Source: Apostichopus japonicus
Lineage: Eukaryota > Echinodermata > Holothuroidea > Aspidochirotida > Stichopodidae
Assembly (NCBI RefSeq): GCF_037975245.1
Contig: NC_092583.1
Location: 7,017,264 to 7,081,263 of the forward strand
Length of the DNA: 64,000 nt
Direction: 5' to 3'
Part shown: piece after piece, positions 53,401-60,680 of the stretch
Layout: every line of letters starts with the position of its first letter
How positions within the stretch are numbered: the first letter of the stretch is position 1
The notes under the pieces: model-generated
Told to the model about the DNA's origin: nothing
Databases searched by the model: none
What the model saw: the letters and a program-made list of their open reading frames with translations, nothing else
Translations under genes and position numbers: made by a program

Positions 53401-55231
53401 TCCGCCATTCTGAACCAAACTCGGTAAATTCCTCAGAATAGTAAGGCTCTGACGTCAATAATAACGGTTTTTCTTGAGAATCAGGATCTAATTGTAACAT
53501 AAACAGATCAATAAAGCTGCATTTTGTCGTGTTGTTATATCCAGCGACAGCCAAACGGCCTGTATCTAGCACGTCCATGAAGAACACTACGTAATCTTTT
53601 CGTACGGTGAATCGTGGTATCGTTGTATGCACTCTGTTTGTGTGGAAGGCAAAAGGTGAAAAGTTAGGTCAGGGTTGGAAGGTTGTATCCGTGGTAACGA
53701 AGAATTTAGAGTTGATTTTTAGATCGAAGGAATGTTGATGAACAGCTCTCAGCCTGCGAAGTAGCTATATAGCCTAGGTCTTACAAACGGCACTAAATTC
53801 TTTAAAAAGCTGTTGATTTATGCATGGGACCCCGTTGTGAGACACAATAGCACTAAATGTCCAGAGCAAATTATTCGACATGGTAATCTCGAAGATATAA
53901 GAAATGAGACGTTCAACAAGGCCTAATGATTGGGATACTGGCCTAACTGTAGATCCATGACTTAAAGTTATGCTGAATTTGCCACAAATATGCTAGATAT
54001 TCAAATATGGTCAACTTTGGTCAAAATTCTTAAACTGATTTTATTACAACCTTTGAAGAAATTTTCCTCACTGGGACATTCAGTCATCATCATGTTCCTA
54101 AAAAATATCTGAGAACAATTTGGAGAGTAAAGACCTGCAGGAAAATACTTGTCGAAAACTTCTAGCAATTATAGCGTTTTCCCATTAAGAACCCTCTCCC
54201 GCATAAAACGTGAAGAAAATACATTTCCGCATGAATGTATATATGCATGGCGAGCGGAGTAAAACGTGCTAGAAATTGGAAAATCGACCGAATAAAATAC
54301 TTTGCTATTAAAGTATCCTATTAATAGAACAACATTTGAAATTAATTACTGTGCGTTTATGAAAATATTCCTCTCACAAAATTTCTCACATATAACAATA
54401 CCGATATAAGCCCTGTTAATAGGCAGTTTCAGTAAAATTGATGAAATTGCATTGGCTAAATTTTGTTTGCTTGAACACGATTCATTTATCTTCAATATTC
54501 ATCGTTTATCATACGCATGTAGGCTACTGGTGTAACGTTCTGATTCAACTTTTCCTGTGTATTGACGCCATGCATACAGTACATTCTAATTCATTCGCAT
54601 TTAGCGCCAAAAACTGAGAGAAAGAGACACACGGTCACAAGTTGTAAATGATGGCGCTATAACAAAAAGCTAACTTTGTCAAAAGGCGCCGCTAATGATG
54701 ATTGATGGCGCTATTAGAGAAAGCCAATTTGGTCTAAAGATTTCACGGGGTGACTTCAGACAGAATTTCAGGTGGTATTTAAAATAAGTCCTTTTTTGAG
54801 ACATTTAGGAAAAATGTAAACAGGAAGTGTCCTTTTGCTAATACATGAAAGTAATCAATCAATAGGTGCTGTATCGTTGTCGTATTAAAATAATGGAATT
54901 CGTGGCACAGAATGCAGAGAGGATCCATTTTATCGGCGATTTGAGATGGCTTTGTGCTTTACCTCCCCAAAGAATCGACACCGTGATGTCCTACTACCCT
55001 TAGGAATTTTGTGCCCCACCCCCTATTCGATACTGAACTGTTTCCCATATTTCAGGAGTTATTTATGAGAATGTCTTTTATCTGTTCATTAAAAATTGTC
55101 ACTTTATAACATTGCTTGTGCATAGATGAATGCAAAGTAAAGAAATAATACTTTTCTTAAATACTGTCATTTATAAAAACATTTAAATCTTGTATAAAAA
55201 ATAATACTTACGAGGTTTTTGTGTAGGCCAT
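28203..55231 (-). CDS. Giant scaffold: propeller-DED-coiled coil-DED-ZU5-UPA-DED-UBA-ZU5-UPA-DED
   Basis: Twenty exons join without a phase conflict into 1913 codons (1912 residues). In transcript order they are 55212-55231, 52775-53633, 47823-48090, 45995-47142, 44743-44880, 40410-40494, 38552-38875, 37411-37893, 37014-37240, 36408-36569, 35546-35698, 34611-34671, 33674-33990, 33136-33313, 32335-32637, 31375-31727, 30538-30681, 29562-29714, 29073-29133 and 28203-28504. Most donors are GTRAGT-like; three are weaker (GTTTGT twice, GTTAGT or GTTAGA). The start ATG (55229-55231) has A at -3 and G at +4, and its phase fits exon 2. The ZU5-UPA-death-fold series is the module of UNC5, PIDD and ankyrins, where it scaffolds death or adhesion signalling. 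No transmembrane or signal peptide is seen, so it is probably cytosolic. Exons 8-13 and 15-20 are duplicates. Uncertain points are whether all exons are in one mRNA and whether exon 13 can also end the transcript. Confidence 0.75.
29562..31727 (-). CDS. Exons 16-18: UPA domain, second copy
   Basis: Exon 16 is 31375-31727, exon 17 is 30538-30681 and exon 18 is 29562-29714. Exon 16 holds the end of ZU5-2 and the UPA core: PKMRKRVCILPIVNRVSDSR and DQLTIHLWFHNDDTLEHE. This is a very clear UPA signature. Exon 17 continues with SLINEEIYQQKGTIIHDPVS and exon 18 with ALETLW-type strands. Donors GTAAGT, GTTAGT and GTGACT. Intron phases 2/0, 0/0, 0/0 equal those of exons 9-11. The intron between exons 17 and 18 carries a SINE at 29774-29910. 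Confidence 0.75.
29774..29910 (+). mobile_element. SINE with tRNA-like head and conserved central core
   Basis: GGTGGTCAAGTTGTTGGGCA looks like an A-box region of a tRNA-Leu-type head. The CCTTGGGCAAGG (29858-29869) and AATTAACCTCAACTGCCT core, followed by a CATCCAGGTGTAAA stretch, is the conserved central domain of a SINE superfamily spread across deuterostomes (from memory). It lies in an intron, antisense to the host gene. Confidence 0.6.
32335..32637 (-). CDS. Exon 15: second ZU5 domain
   Basis: Residues about 1475-1575: DQHGGELVIAGVNLLVPAGA, RIVSLWVSTEPAV, LRLTPFVKFGPESLTLHKPV and TLIIPHCAFT. All ZU5 landmarks are present and clearer than in copy one. It lacks the acidic lead that exon 8 carries, which explains its shorter length (303 against 483). 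Acceptor TTCCCAG, donor GTCTGT. Confidence 0.82.
33136..33313 (-). CDS. Exon 14: UBA-like segment
   Basis: Residues about 1416-1474. After a Lys/Pro lead comes FKILIEEGYKKLDVQRALKL followed by SHGKLDLGRRLLLLAKEEHG. The E-x-G-Y loop, the ALKLSHGxLDLGRRLLL helix and the spacing are those of UBA/CUE three-helix bundles, which bind ubiquitin. It has no counterpart in the first ZU5 module, so it was inserted between the duplicates. There is no ATG at its start (upstream codon is TTG), so it is not a gene start. Acceptor TTTCAG, donor GTAAAG. Confidence 0.65.
33674..33990 (-). CDS. Exon 13: third DED-like death fold
   Basis: Residues about 1310-1415 read YEKLKGDIAKLLNKQHCKQL, MVFGLKPAENETI, GKTLMKILDERELIMPDRMI and LYEGLKAIHYNKLARLVLEY, with a charged tail. 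This is the same LFGL-P-A-E turn and L-x-x-L-x-x-R-x-h-I-x-P-x-x-(h)-x-x-L block as the other copies. The join to exon 14 needs the weak donor GTTTGT at 33668-33673; reading through instead meets a TAG stop at 33662-33664, with a minus-strand AATAAA at 33603-33608. Both endings are possible. Confidence 0.72.
34611..35698 (-). CDS. Exons 11-12: end of UPA-1 and linker
   Basis: Exon 11 (35546-35698, 51 codons) has HVDIDHLCAASRVSHQFRL, DMVDVELKVSQHEKNQTALI: strands that mirror exon 18, also 51 codons. Exon 12 (34611-34671, 61 bases) is a short linker, VKNILLSPESQEILFREQNP, equivalent to exon 19, also 61 bases. The intron between them holds a tRNA-like SINE. Confidence 0.72.
35279..35344 (-). mobile_element. 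tRNA-like sequence (tRNA-derived SINE or pseudo-tRNA)
   Basis: The minus strand has a good A box, TTAGCTCAGTGGTTAACGCC, a degenerate B box, GAGTTTGAGTC, and pairing GGAGTG/CACTCC at the ends like an acceptor stem. At 66 bases and with a poor T arm it is not a working tRNA. Confidence 0.55.
36408..37240 (-). CDS. Exons 9-10: UPA domain, first copy
   Basis: Exon 9 is 37014-37240 and exon 10 is 36408-36569. Exon 9 ends the ZU5 and starts UPA with KHIFRIVPFIDGILDAQDDI then LITVCLCKDSDEEYK, matching the UPA pattern (h-x-h-x-P-h-x-x-x-x-D-x-x-x-h-x-V-x-h-x-x-D). Exon 10 continues with LLLEDHQSKLSLGNYTTF and a DGIDYASYIDL strand. UPA packs against ZU5 and death domains in UNC5 and PIDD. Donors are GTAAGG and GTTTGT. 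Same lengths-in-phase as exons 16-17. Confidence 0.72.
37411..37893 (-). CDS. Exon 8: first ZU5 domain
   Basis: Residues about 948-1108. A charged low-complexity lead (EREEDHDHSKESLGERTEGE) is followed by ZU5: CEGGTISIMGVHLTIPEDAL, VISVKVIYDPDMHL, MTPLIKLEPEGLALNKSAQL and IIPHSAII. These are the GG-x-(h)-x-G-V-x-L-x-I-P-x-x-A-L, strand and 'L-x-P-x-x-x-h-x-P-h-x-L-x-I-P-H' landmarks of the family. The His-Phe-Ser autocleavage motif known from UNC5/PIDD-type ZU5 is not visible; the equivalent region in exon 9 reads INILSYVF. Acceptor TTTTTAG, donor GTAAAG. Confidence 0.82.
37975..38500 (+). repeat. Dispersed repeat with (ATT)n tail, copy 1
   Basis: About 400 bases (TAATACAGTGAAAAGCAGTG, GGCTTCTTGTACTCAATGTG and so on) match 49115-49590 closely in the same orientation. 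The stretch ends with GCGCTATATAAGTACTATTT and an ATT run at 38463-38500, a tail typical of SINE/LINE families. It abuts exon 7. Confidence 0.65.
38552..38875 (-). CDS. Exon 7: second DED-like death fold
   Basis: Residues about 840-947 read GRLMVNVADDLTLDSTLKLA, LFGLPPAETDML, TPGLTLIKFMKTRNIINMYD and VTNLQKGLVYIQLNRTNENL. The LFGLPPAE turn and the LxxFMKxRNIINxxDV block mirror the other three death folds. It precedes ZU5-1 directly. Acceptor TTTCAG, donor GTAAGA. Confidence 0.7.
40410..40494 (-). CDS. Exon 6: acidic linker
   Basis: Residues about 812-839 read ASYASVTAEETLHEECESPD and on. An acidic, probably disordered connector between the coiled coil and the second death fold. Acceptor TATGCAG, donor GTAGGA; phases fit both neighbours. 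Confidence 0.65.
40720..41105 (+). repeat. About three copies of the 145-bp DR1-containing repeat
   Basis: Diverged copies of ACCCCAAATGACCTTTGACC, CTCCACC, 'GGTTCTTGTACTCA' and 'GAGATATTGTGTTTACAA' words line up with the array at 49.4-50.5 kb. Confidence 0.6.
41870..42330 (-). repeat. 309-bp direct repeat next to the AGGTCA block
   Basis: TGATATCAATTGCAACACAC at 41879 recurs at 42188, both followed by a matching GTGACCTCAT-containing stretch. A poly-C run lies between the copies (about 42160-42174). Confidence 0.65.
42025..44303 (-). repeat. AGGTCA-rich composite repeat block, inverted copy
   Basis: Reverse complement of the 7.7-10.3 kb block. Marker AACTCCCAAC recurs at 42531, 42931 and 43881, spacing 400 and 950, the same as in the other copy. 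It ends in a (CA)n run and hairpin GGTTCCTTTGC...GCAAGGAACC at 44278-44303. It fills the intron between exons 5 and 6. Confidence 0.8.
44304..44742 (-). other. Intron 5 end, no feature
   Basis: GTAACCCGTAG-type short words recur loosely (CCGTAGCAACCCGTAGAC), possibly a degenerate repeat. No exon seen. Confidence 0.4.
44743..44880 (-). CDS. Exon 5: coiled-coil continuation
   Basis: Residues 766-811 read ELEEAKSSLRATKDELVKSQ and continue as a heptad-like helix to EALNQQEL. Phase 0 on both sides, bounded by ATGACAG and GTAAAG. It extends the rod after the repeat array. The intron downstream carries the inverted AGGTCA repeat block. Confidence 0.75.
45995..47142 (-). CDS. Exon 4: coiled coil of 22 tandem 14-residue repeats
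   Basis: Residues about 383-765 are almost all charged alpha-helix. Between 46103 and 47026 lie 22 uninterrupted 14-residue (42-base) units with the pattern (R/T/A)LK(T/A)TE(E/G)ERQQL(K/T)(D/G), i.e. two heptads per unit. Flanking coils (KKILKDQLKALEDKRQELSQ; LKTLKDEKEELLQQQKE) are diverged. Units come in two types that alternate, ending KD or TG, and larger blocks repeat: units 9-11 and 19-21 are essentially the same. The array should self-associate as a rod and could vary in length between alleles. Acceptor TTTCAG, donor GTTAGA. Confidence 0.85.
46103..47026 (-). repeat. 42-bp coding minisatellite, 22 units
   Basis: This is the DNA behind the 14-residue repeats: 924 bases in exact 42-base register with no frame break. 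Because the register is a multiple of three and T/C-rich on the plus strand, a long antisense frame also stays open. Confidence 0.9.
47823..48090 (-). CDS. Exon 3: first DED-like death fold
   Basis: Residues about 294-382 read FDSLFTSLELLIEKDDCKKL, then YFKFPAKESKDI, SLVHHLREAGKVSLDDINYL and LSKLMAVLTIYQQ. This is the six-helix hydrophobic pattern with a 'Phe-x-hydrophobic-Pro' turn and a 'Leu-x-x-x-Gly-x-(V/I)-S' helix-4/5 junction, as in death-effector domains. Acceptor TTACAG, donor GTATGT. DED versus death domain is uncertain. Confidence 0.65.
49115..50476 (+). repeat. Dispersed repeat copy 2 and 145-bp tandem array ending in a hairpin
   Basis: From 49115 to about 49590 it matches 37975-38395. 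It then runs into about seven tandem units of roughly 145 bases containing TGACCTTTGACCT, GGCTTCTTGTACTCAATGTG and GAGATATCGTGTTTACAAGG. Unit starts fall near 49583, 49718, 49862, 50007 and 50152. The array ends with a CA-rich stretch, ATGCATA and the imperfect palindrome GGTTACGATATTCATCAAAACC's arms (50455-50476). Confidence 0.75.
51480..52500 (+). repeat. 214-bp tandem satellite
   Basis: The marker AGCATCCAATGGCCTAA recurs at 51706, 51920, 52133 and 52349, so the unit is 213-216 bases with about 4.5 copies. Units share TTCCGCATTCACTAATACCA and AGCAGCTTGTAAGCTCAGAA. It lies in intron 2, whose remaining sequence (50.5-51.4 kb) shows nothing recognisable. Confidence 0.8.
52775..53633 (-). CDS. 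Exon 2: six-bladed NHL/WD-like beta-propeller
   Basis: This covers residues about 7-293. Blade-like strands recur: GRLAVAGYNNTTKCSFIDLF, CFLDDRLFLTCCKNTISLYD, DGLVYVGLFESKEVIVLDA, NNKLFICTGLYGRALMCN, EKGLIFILWYGGVGRQVVVY and INRLFVVTWKTGEVYEY. This is the G-x-h-x-V-(x)n-h-x-V-h-D pattern of NHL or YWTD-type repeats; exact type unsure. Such propellers bind proteins or RNA. The acceptor is AAACAG, the donor GTGAGT. A 21-base coding duplication gives GGHSSIS/GGHPSIS between blades five and six. It is one uninterrupted exon in an otherwise finely split gene, which suggests it was acquired as a unit. Confidence 0.75.
53634..55211 (-). other. Intron 1 of the scaffold gene
   Basis: No exon or clear repeat seen. 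A short GATGATTGATGGCGCTAT word repeats near 54650-54715. Confidence 0.45.
55212..55231 (-). CDS. Exon 1: start codon exon (MAYTKTS)
   Basis: ATCAAAAATGGCC gives a strong start context. Six codons plus two bases end at donor GTAAGT, and exon 2 supplies the missing base (TC+A = Ser). An AG acceptor at 55286-55287 would make a 5' UTR of 54 bases. Very short, so the call rests on phase, Kozak and donor. Confidence 0.6.
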
Positions 55232-58200
55232 TTTTGATATGTGCTTGATCAGTTCTACGAGAATTATATTAAAGCAGCGGGAGTCCTGATCTGCGCATAA
55301 AATTAGAACAAAAAGTAAGAAACAAATGACTTTCTAAAGAATATTCTTCGCAATAAATACAGAGATCATCGGAACGGAAAGAAAACTTCTTTAGGGCAAA
55401 TGCTGTGGCTTTTATTTAATGTTTAATGAGCAACCTTGAATTTAATATGATGAATGAAATTATGGTAAAAAATGATAAATTCATGTAAGCGATGGTCAAA
55501 AGTGGAAATTTTACTTAAAGAAATTATATTTTTATCCAAAATTTCCCGTACAGGCATGTTATACAATGTAGCTTTATTTACCTACACTGGAGTGCTGTTA
55601 ATAACCAATGCAAAATGCATTGAGGTTTCGATGACTTCAATGCCCTAGACTTCTGCTTGTCAGTATAACCAGAACTAGCTGTTACAATACCACTATGGCA
55701 GTAATAAACTCAGGTCAGTCTACTCTACGTGGCTATACACACCTCCACCAAAAACAATAGGGGTATTGTACTCAATGTTATGAATCCACACACCAAGTAT
55801 TAAAGGAATCCACGATTTCATCGTTAGATATCATGTAAAAGGTTTTTCAGAGTTTGACCTCTGGTGACCTATAGGAGATTTGCAAGACTCACAAGCAATA
55901 GGATTCTTGTACTCAATATGGCAAATCCATATACCATGTATGAAAAGTATCCATGAGAAATCATGTTTTGAAGGCCTGGACAAATATTTTTAAAAGTATT
56001 CGATATTTGGCAACCGTGGCTAAAAATCTACTCGCCAAATTTCACTCGCCAGTAGGACTATGATTGTTGTTCAAGTCTCCAAAGTACAGATCTGCAAAAT
56101 CAATACTTCTATGAACAAAGGCTAGGCAGTTAGGCAGATTCATGGTGCTACGTAATTGCGCATTGGAAAGTCATGCTTCTTTGCAGTATGAAATTTAACT
56201 TGAAACAATAACAGCAAGCTTGTCTCAAAACTCTTTAAATTGTTCGATACTTTGCGTATTATGAGAGCCAGTATGAAAATGCCTTAATAAATAATTGAGG
56301 TGATGTTTTGCCATCTTAAGGTGTATTGGTATTCTAACTGGTATTATTCACGTTGTTGTGTTAATGAACCCTATTCTACCCAACCGTTGCTGGCCTAGAC
56401 AACATAAAATTGCTCACACGCCTAGCCAGGTTTGTTCAAGTTGTCACATAATCATAAACGTGACGAAAGTCGAACGTTACTTTTAAGGCCTAGCTATGCT
56501 GAAACTGGTGGAAGAGACTACACAAATTGAGATCAACAGCCGATGCAGACAAAGGCTCGTGAACTCACTGCCAAACTAAGACCGTTTTACACAATTATTT
56601 CGCATTGGGATTGGTCATAGTAAAAAAGCTAACTATTGTTAAGTTTCATAAACGCTGCCTGGTCACAACGAAACTACATCCAACCTGAAATAAATACGAC
56701 GGAAAACGTCCAATAGAACAATAGAACTACAAAGTACACCTTTCCGCACGCAAAATAAGGCTACCGAGCGGCATGTTGAAGCCAATGCAAGTTTGTTCGT
56801 ATTTTCAGTTTTAGATTCTACGGATGCCCATAAGCTCATTTCCAATCGCCAATAGGCTTCCATTCGTATACGGCGTAACGTACATGTAATCTGATAGGCT
56901 GGTATGTGGGAGATACGGTAGCTTATAAAACAATGTTTCAACAGTTTGGCGTCTGGTGACTCCAACTGACTTTTGACCTCAACAAAATCTTGTACTGAAC
57001 GTATACCAACTACATACTAAATATGAGATTCGTCCAACCTTCCCTTCTTAAGTTATCGTACGTGTTACAAGGTTTTCACAATTTGACCTCCAGTGACTCC
57101 AAATGGACTTGGACCTCCACCAAAAACAATAGAGATCTTAAACTCAATGTGGTACTCCTTCACACGATATGCGAGATTGATCCAAGATTTTCTTCTTGAG
57201 ATATCGTGTTTACAAGGTTTACTCACTTTGACCCCTGGTGACCCCAAATGACCATTGATCTCCAAAAAAAAAAAAAAAAAACTATAGGCTGTTGCTCCTA
57301 AATGTGGTCCTCCTATGTTCACGAAATATGAGAATGGTCCAAGTTTACCTATTGTGTTTACAAGCGAGGCGTTACACACACACACACACACACACATGTT
57401 TGTATTACATTCCAACCGAGGACCCCATTGTACTTTCCATTGTTCAAATCCACGTACCCTAACCTTAACAATACCCCATACAATAGAATTCTTCCGAGGA
57501 CGTGGTGATTCTTTAGAAATCACAACCGAGGACCTGGAATTCTTTTGTTCAAGTCCTCGGTCAGATAGAAAAACAAACGCAAACGCACACGCACACACAT
57601 CGAACGTACACACACTCTCCTCCTGCATGGGTGCATAGGTTACGATTATCATCGAAACCAAAAATTCATAAATGTTTTACTTTACTTACAATGACAGACG
57701 TCTGTGTAAGACAGGTGCAGGTGAGGTACAGCTAATATTCTTCCAAAGGTCTTGAATAAAAACTTGTTCTTGATATAATTCGATACGTTTTTTTATGCTG
57801 AGTCGCTGTCACGTCTACGAAATGTGAAGTGATAACACAAATTTCAAACAGAGAGCCCTTAGAGATAAACTAAAAGACAACTAAATACTATGACTTCGAT
57901 CAGAGGATGAGACAAATTCTCAACTGAATATTAGATAATAAACTCTGAAGAGTGGAGCACGAAAGAGGTAATGGAGGGTTGAATGCTGTAGTATACAGAG
58001 ACGAGGACAGGCTTGATATGAGCTGGTATCTATCAAATGAATAAAATAATAAATTACGCCCACTAACCCTTTGACCTCTTACATATTAACCATATCGCCC
58101 GATGTTTGAGTCAATATCGAACTTAAAGCAGTTCAGTGAGATTTTTTGTTTTGTTTTATTGAACCTATTTGAGTGTTATCTTGAATGGTAGCCTATGATA

Positions 58201-58600
58201 TACTTTAATAAATACATCGAATTTCCAAAACCGGAGGGTGAGGAGGGGAGGGGGGGTGGCCTAATATTAATACAGGTGATCTGCCTGTGAAGTCTACAGA
58301 TCATCGAGATAATCACACCCTCTTCCCTATTTAACTTCCATTGAGTAACTGTGCCACCATATTTGTCTCTCTAACCAGTCCAACAGAAGTCTGGCAAAGG
58401 TGAATAACATTATAGCATCTTTCATATAGTTACGGACGACTTGTGTGGTAAACGGTCCCATAGTCTTATCCGATAGTGGACTATTGGAGAATTCTCTACG
58501 AATTTCCGTTATCATTCAAAATAGAAACCTGACAAAAAGAGGAGAGCTGTTCACATCAGAGGGGAGGGAGTGAGATTGGGGGATCTCAGACAGGAGTAAA
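55232..58600 (-). other. Upstream region of the scaffold gene
   Basis: Holds the likely 5' UTR and promoter. An AG acceptor at 55286-55287 and an upstream donor GTAAGT (57684-57689, minus) ending an untranslated exon are possible but unproven. 145-bp family fragments lie at 55740-55985 and 56940-57660. Other open frames here look like chance. Confidence 0.35.
56940..57659 (+). repeat. 145-bp family array with (CA)n and hairpin end
   Basis: Three diverged units (56940-57290) are followed by sequence with (CA)n at 57375-57396, a second CA-rich run, TGCATAGGTT and the palindrome arms GGTTACGA/TCGAAACC (57638-57659). Same end structure as at 50455-50476. Confidence 0.65.
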
Positions 58601-58629
58601 AAGAGTGGATGAAATATGTTCAAAAATTC

Positions 58630-59280
58630 CCAGGAAAAAAATTACCTCAAATTTACCTCGGTAACATACCACAATTTTACCACGGTGAAACTGCGGTAAA
58701 TTTGTTGTACGTTAAAGCGGTGTTTTGGCCCTATGGACGCGGTAAATCGCGGTTTACAGCAGAAAATTACCACAAATTTACCACAGTTTTACCTCGCTTT
58801 TACCCCAATTTTACCGCAATTTACCACGCTGTTACCATACTTTTACCGCACTTTTACTACACTTTTATCACGCTTTTACCCCAAATTTACCACAGTTTTA
58901 CCGTTCTTTTACCCCAATTTTACCGCATATTTACCACGCTCTTCCTTAGTTTTACCTCAATTTACCATACTTTTACCACAGTGTACCATGGTTTTACCCC
59001 AAGGTTACCATGGTTTTACCGTAGATTTACCACACTTTTACCCTAAATTTACCACAGTTTTACCGTTCTTTTACCCCAATTTTACCGTATATTTACCACG
59101 CTCTCCTTAGTTTTACCTCAATTTACCATACTTTTACCACGCTTTACCGTTCTTTTACCCTAATTTTACCATGGTTTTACCGTAGATTTACTACGCTCTT
59201 ACCTTAGTTTTACCTCAGTTTACCAGGATTTTACACTAATTGTAGGACAGTTTTACCTCACATTGAGCATAATTTTGTCC
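58630..59280. repeat. TTTTACC minisatellite with a 162-bp higher-order unit
   Basis: TTTACC recurs every 11-13 bases for about 650 bases, with variable three- to five-base spacers (ACG, CCAA, GTTC, ATAC). A longer block starting AAATTTACCACAGTTTTACC at 58883 recurs at 59045, giving a 162-base higher-order copy. The open frames across it only translate the repeat. Confidence 0.8.
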
Positions 59281-59290
59281 TAATTTCAAT

Positions 59291-59592
59291 CAGCATGTAC
59301 ACCATAAATTTCTTTGAATTTCACCCATTAGTGTATTGTATCATAATTTGGCTATATGCCTTTACCCTTATTGTAATGGGTGTATGCCTGACATGTAAGT
59401 CCACAGTTGTAGCATGCAACAGTTTTTAATTCATCAAATCCATGGAGATTTCACACATGAGAAAGCTTTGTTGAATTTCAATAACCCTAGCTGGTATGAT
59501 TCCTGACTATCTTCTTTAGACCACATTGGACTTTTGATCTCCAATTGTCCTCAAAAACTTGGTTTAAATGAAGAGAGTACTCTGAAGGTGGA
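59291..59592. other. Short unannotated spacer
   Basis: Nothing recognised between the minisatellite and the SINE pair. Confidence 0.5.
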
Positions 59593-60260
59593 TAGGATAG
59601 GATATACCTCGTATTATGCTTCTACCTGAAGGTGCTTCAGCAGACTAAGGAAATCCTTAGTCGGAAATTATTGAGGTTCCAAGTTATTGTGCGTGGAAAG
59701 ACACCGGCGAATCTCGCCTTCTCTTTTCGAATAGTGCCTTGAAGTAACGAGGCAGGGGTGTGTAGTCCTGCTCCCGGGACCGCAATTTAACGTCCCCTCC
59801 GAAGGACGTGAGTACCGCTTCCCACGTGTAGGCACTTTCCTACCACGAGAAAGGAGCGGGTGAAAATTGGTGTCAGTGTCGACACCGAGTAGGTGATATG
59901 ATATGATATACCTCGTATTATGCTTCCACCCGAAGGTGCTACAGCAGACTAAGGAAATCCTTAGTCGGAAATTATTGAGGCTCCAAGTTTTTGTGCGTGG
60001 AAGGACACCGGCGAATCTCGCCTTCTCTTTTCGAATAGTGCCCTGAAGTAACGAGGCAGGGGTGTGTAGTCCTGCTCCCGGGACCGCAATTTAACGTCCC
60101 CTCCGAAGGACGTGAGTACCGCTTTCCACGTGTAGCCACTTTCCTACCACGAGAAAGGAGCGGGATGAAAATTGGTGTCAGTGTCGACACCGAGGTTTGA
60201 ACCAGGGACCTCAGGTACTGCAGACGTGCACTCTCCCGTTCTGCCACCTCACCGCTCACC
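59593..60260 (-). mobile_element. Tandem pair of a tRNA-derived SINE
   Basis: Two copies offset by 304 bases. The upstream (minus-sense) copy at 59900-60260 is complete. Its tRNA head has A box TGGCAGAACGG (60236-60246) and B box GGTTCAAACC (60194-60203). Both bodies carry a perfect palindrome, GACTAAGGAAATCCTTAGTC, at 59643-59662 and 59947-59966, and end in a short (ATATC)n-like tail. The second copy (59593-59893) lacks the head. A 101-residue open frame here is a translation of the SINE. Confidence 0.75.
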
Positions 60261-60352
60261 GAGTACAACAACAACAATAAAGGAATTTACCCCTGTTCGA
60301 CCTCGCAAGAGGTCCTACGGGGGATAATATTTAAGTTTTGTAGAATAGACAC

Positions 60353-60377
60353 TTTTTTTTTTTTTTTTTTTTTTTTT
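60353..60377 (-). repeat. A-run inside the LINE 3' region
   Basis: About 24 T on the plus strand (poly(A) on the element strand). It is followed by unique sequence and a (TTG)n end, so it is not the element's terminus. Confidence 0.8.
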
Positions 60378-60680
60378 CTAGGGAAAGTTGTCTATTATTC
60401 AAACAGGGAGATGCTGAGAAGTGAAGTATTGTTCGATTAACATTGTTAAGAAGCCATAAGTACACAGGAGGTCGGAGCTGAGGAGCCAATTAGGTATGGA
60501 TCACTAAAGGGGGAGGAATTTCTATTTAAATGGGATAAAGAAGACAGAGCGGATTCTATTGTTTTGGTCGGAAGTGGTTGCTACTTAGTGGGATTAATGG
60601 AGTTGTACTTAGAGTATAAGTACACCTGGAGTTTGTGGTTAGACCCACTTAGGAAATGGACTTTCTAAAGGGGAGAGGCT

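Noticed and set aside
56663-56965. 100-residue minus-strand ORF
   Set aside because: No domain, no splice context, and its end overlaps a dispersed repeat.
57065-57661. 198-residue minus-strand ORF with a VCVCVC run
   Set aside because: The run is the (CA)n tract and the rest is 145-bp repeat family; not a gene.
58327-58515. 62-residue minus-strand ORF (PFTTQVVRNYMKDAIMLFTF...)
   Set aside because: Composition looks protein-like, but an in-frame stop directly precedes the ATG, no splice partner was found and I do not recognise it. A low-level candidate only.
58609-59110. Two open frames of about 125-145 residues rich in Phe, Thr and Pro
   Set aside because: They translate the TTTTACC minisatellite and have no independent support.
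59972-60277. 101-residue minus-strand frame (VAERESARLQYLR...)
   Set aside because: It lies wholly in the tRNA-derived SINE.
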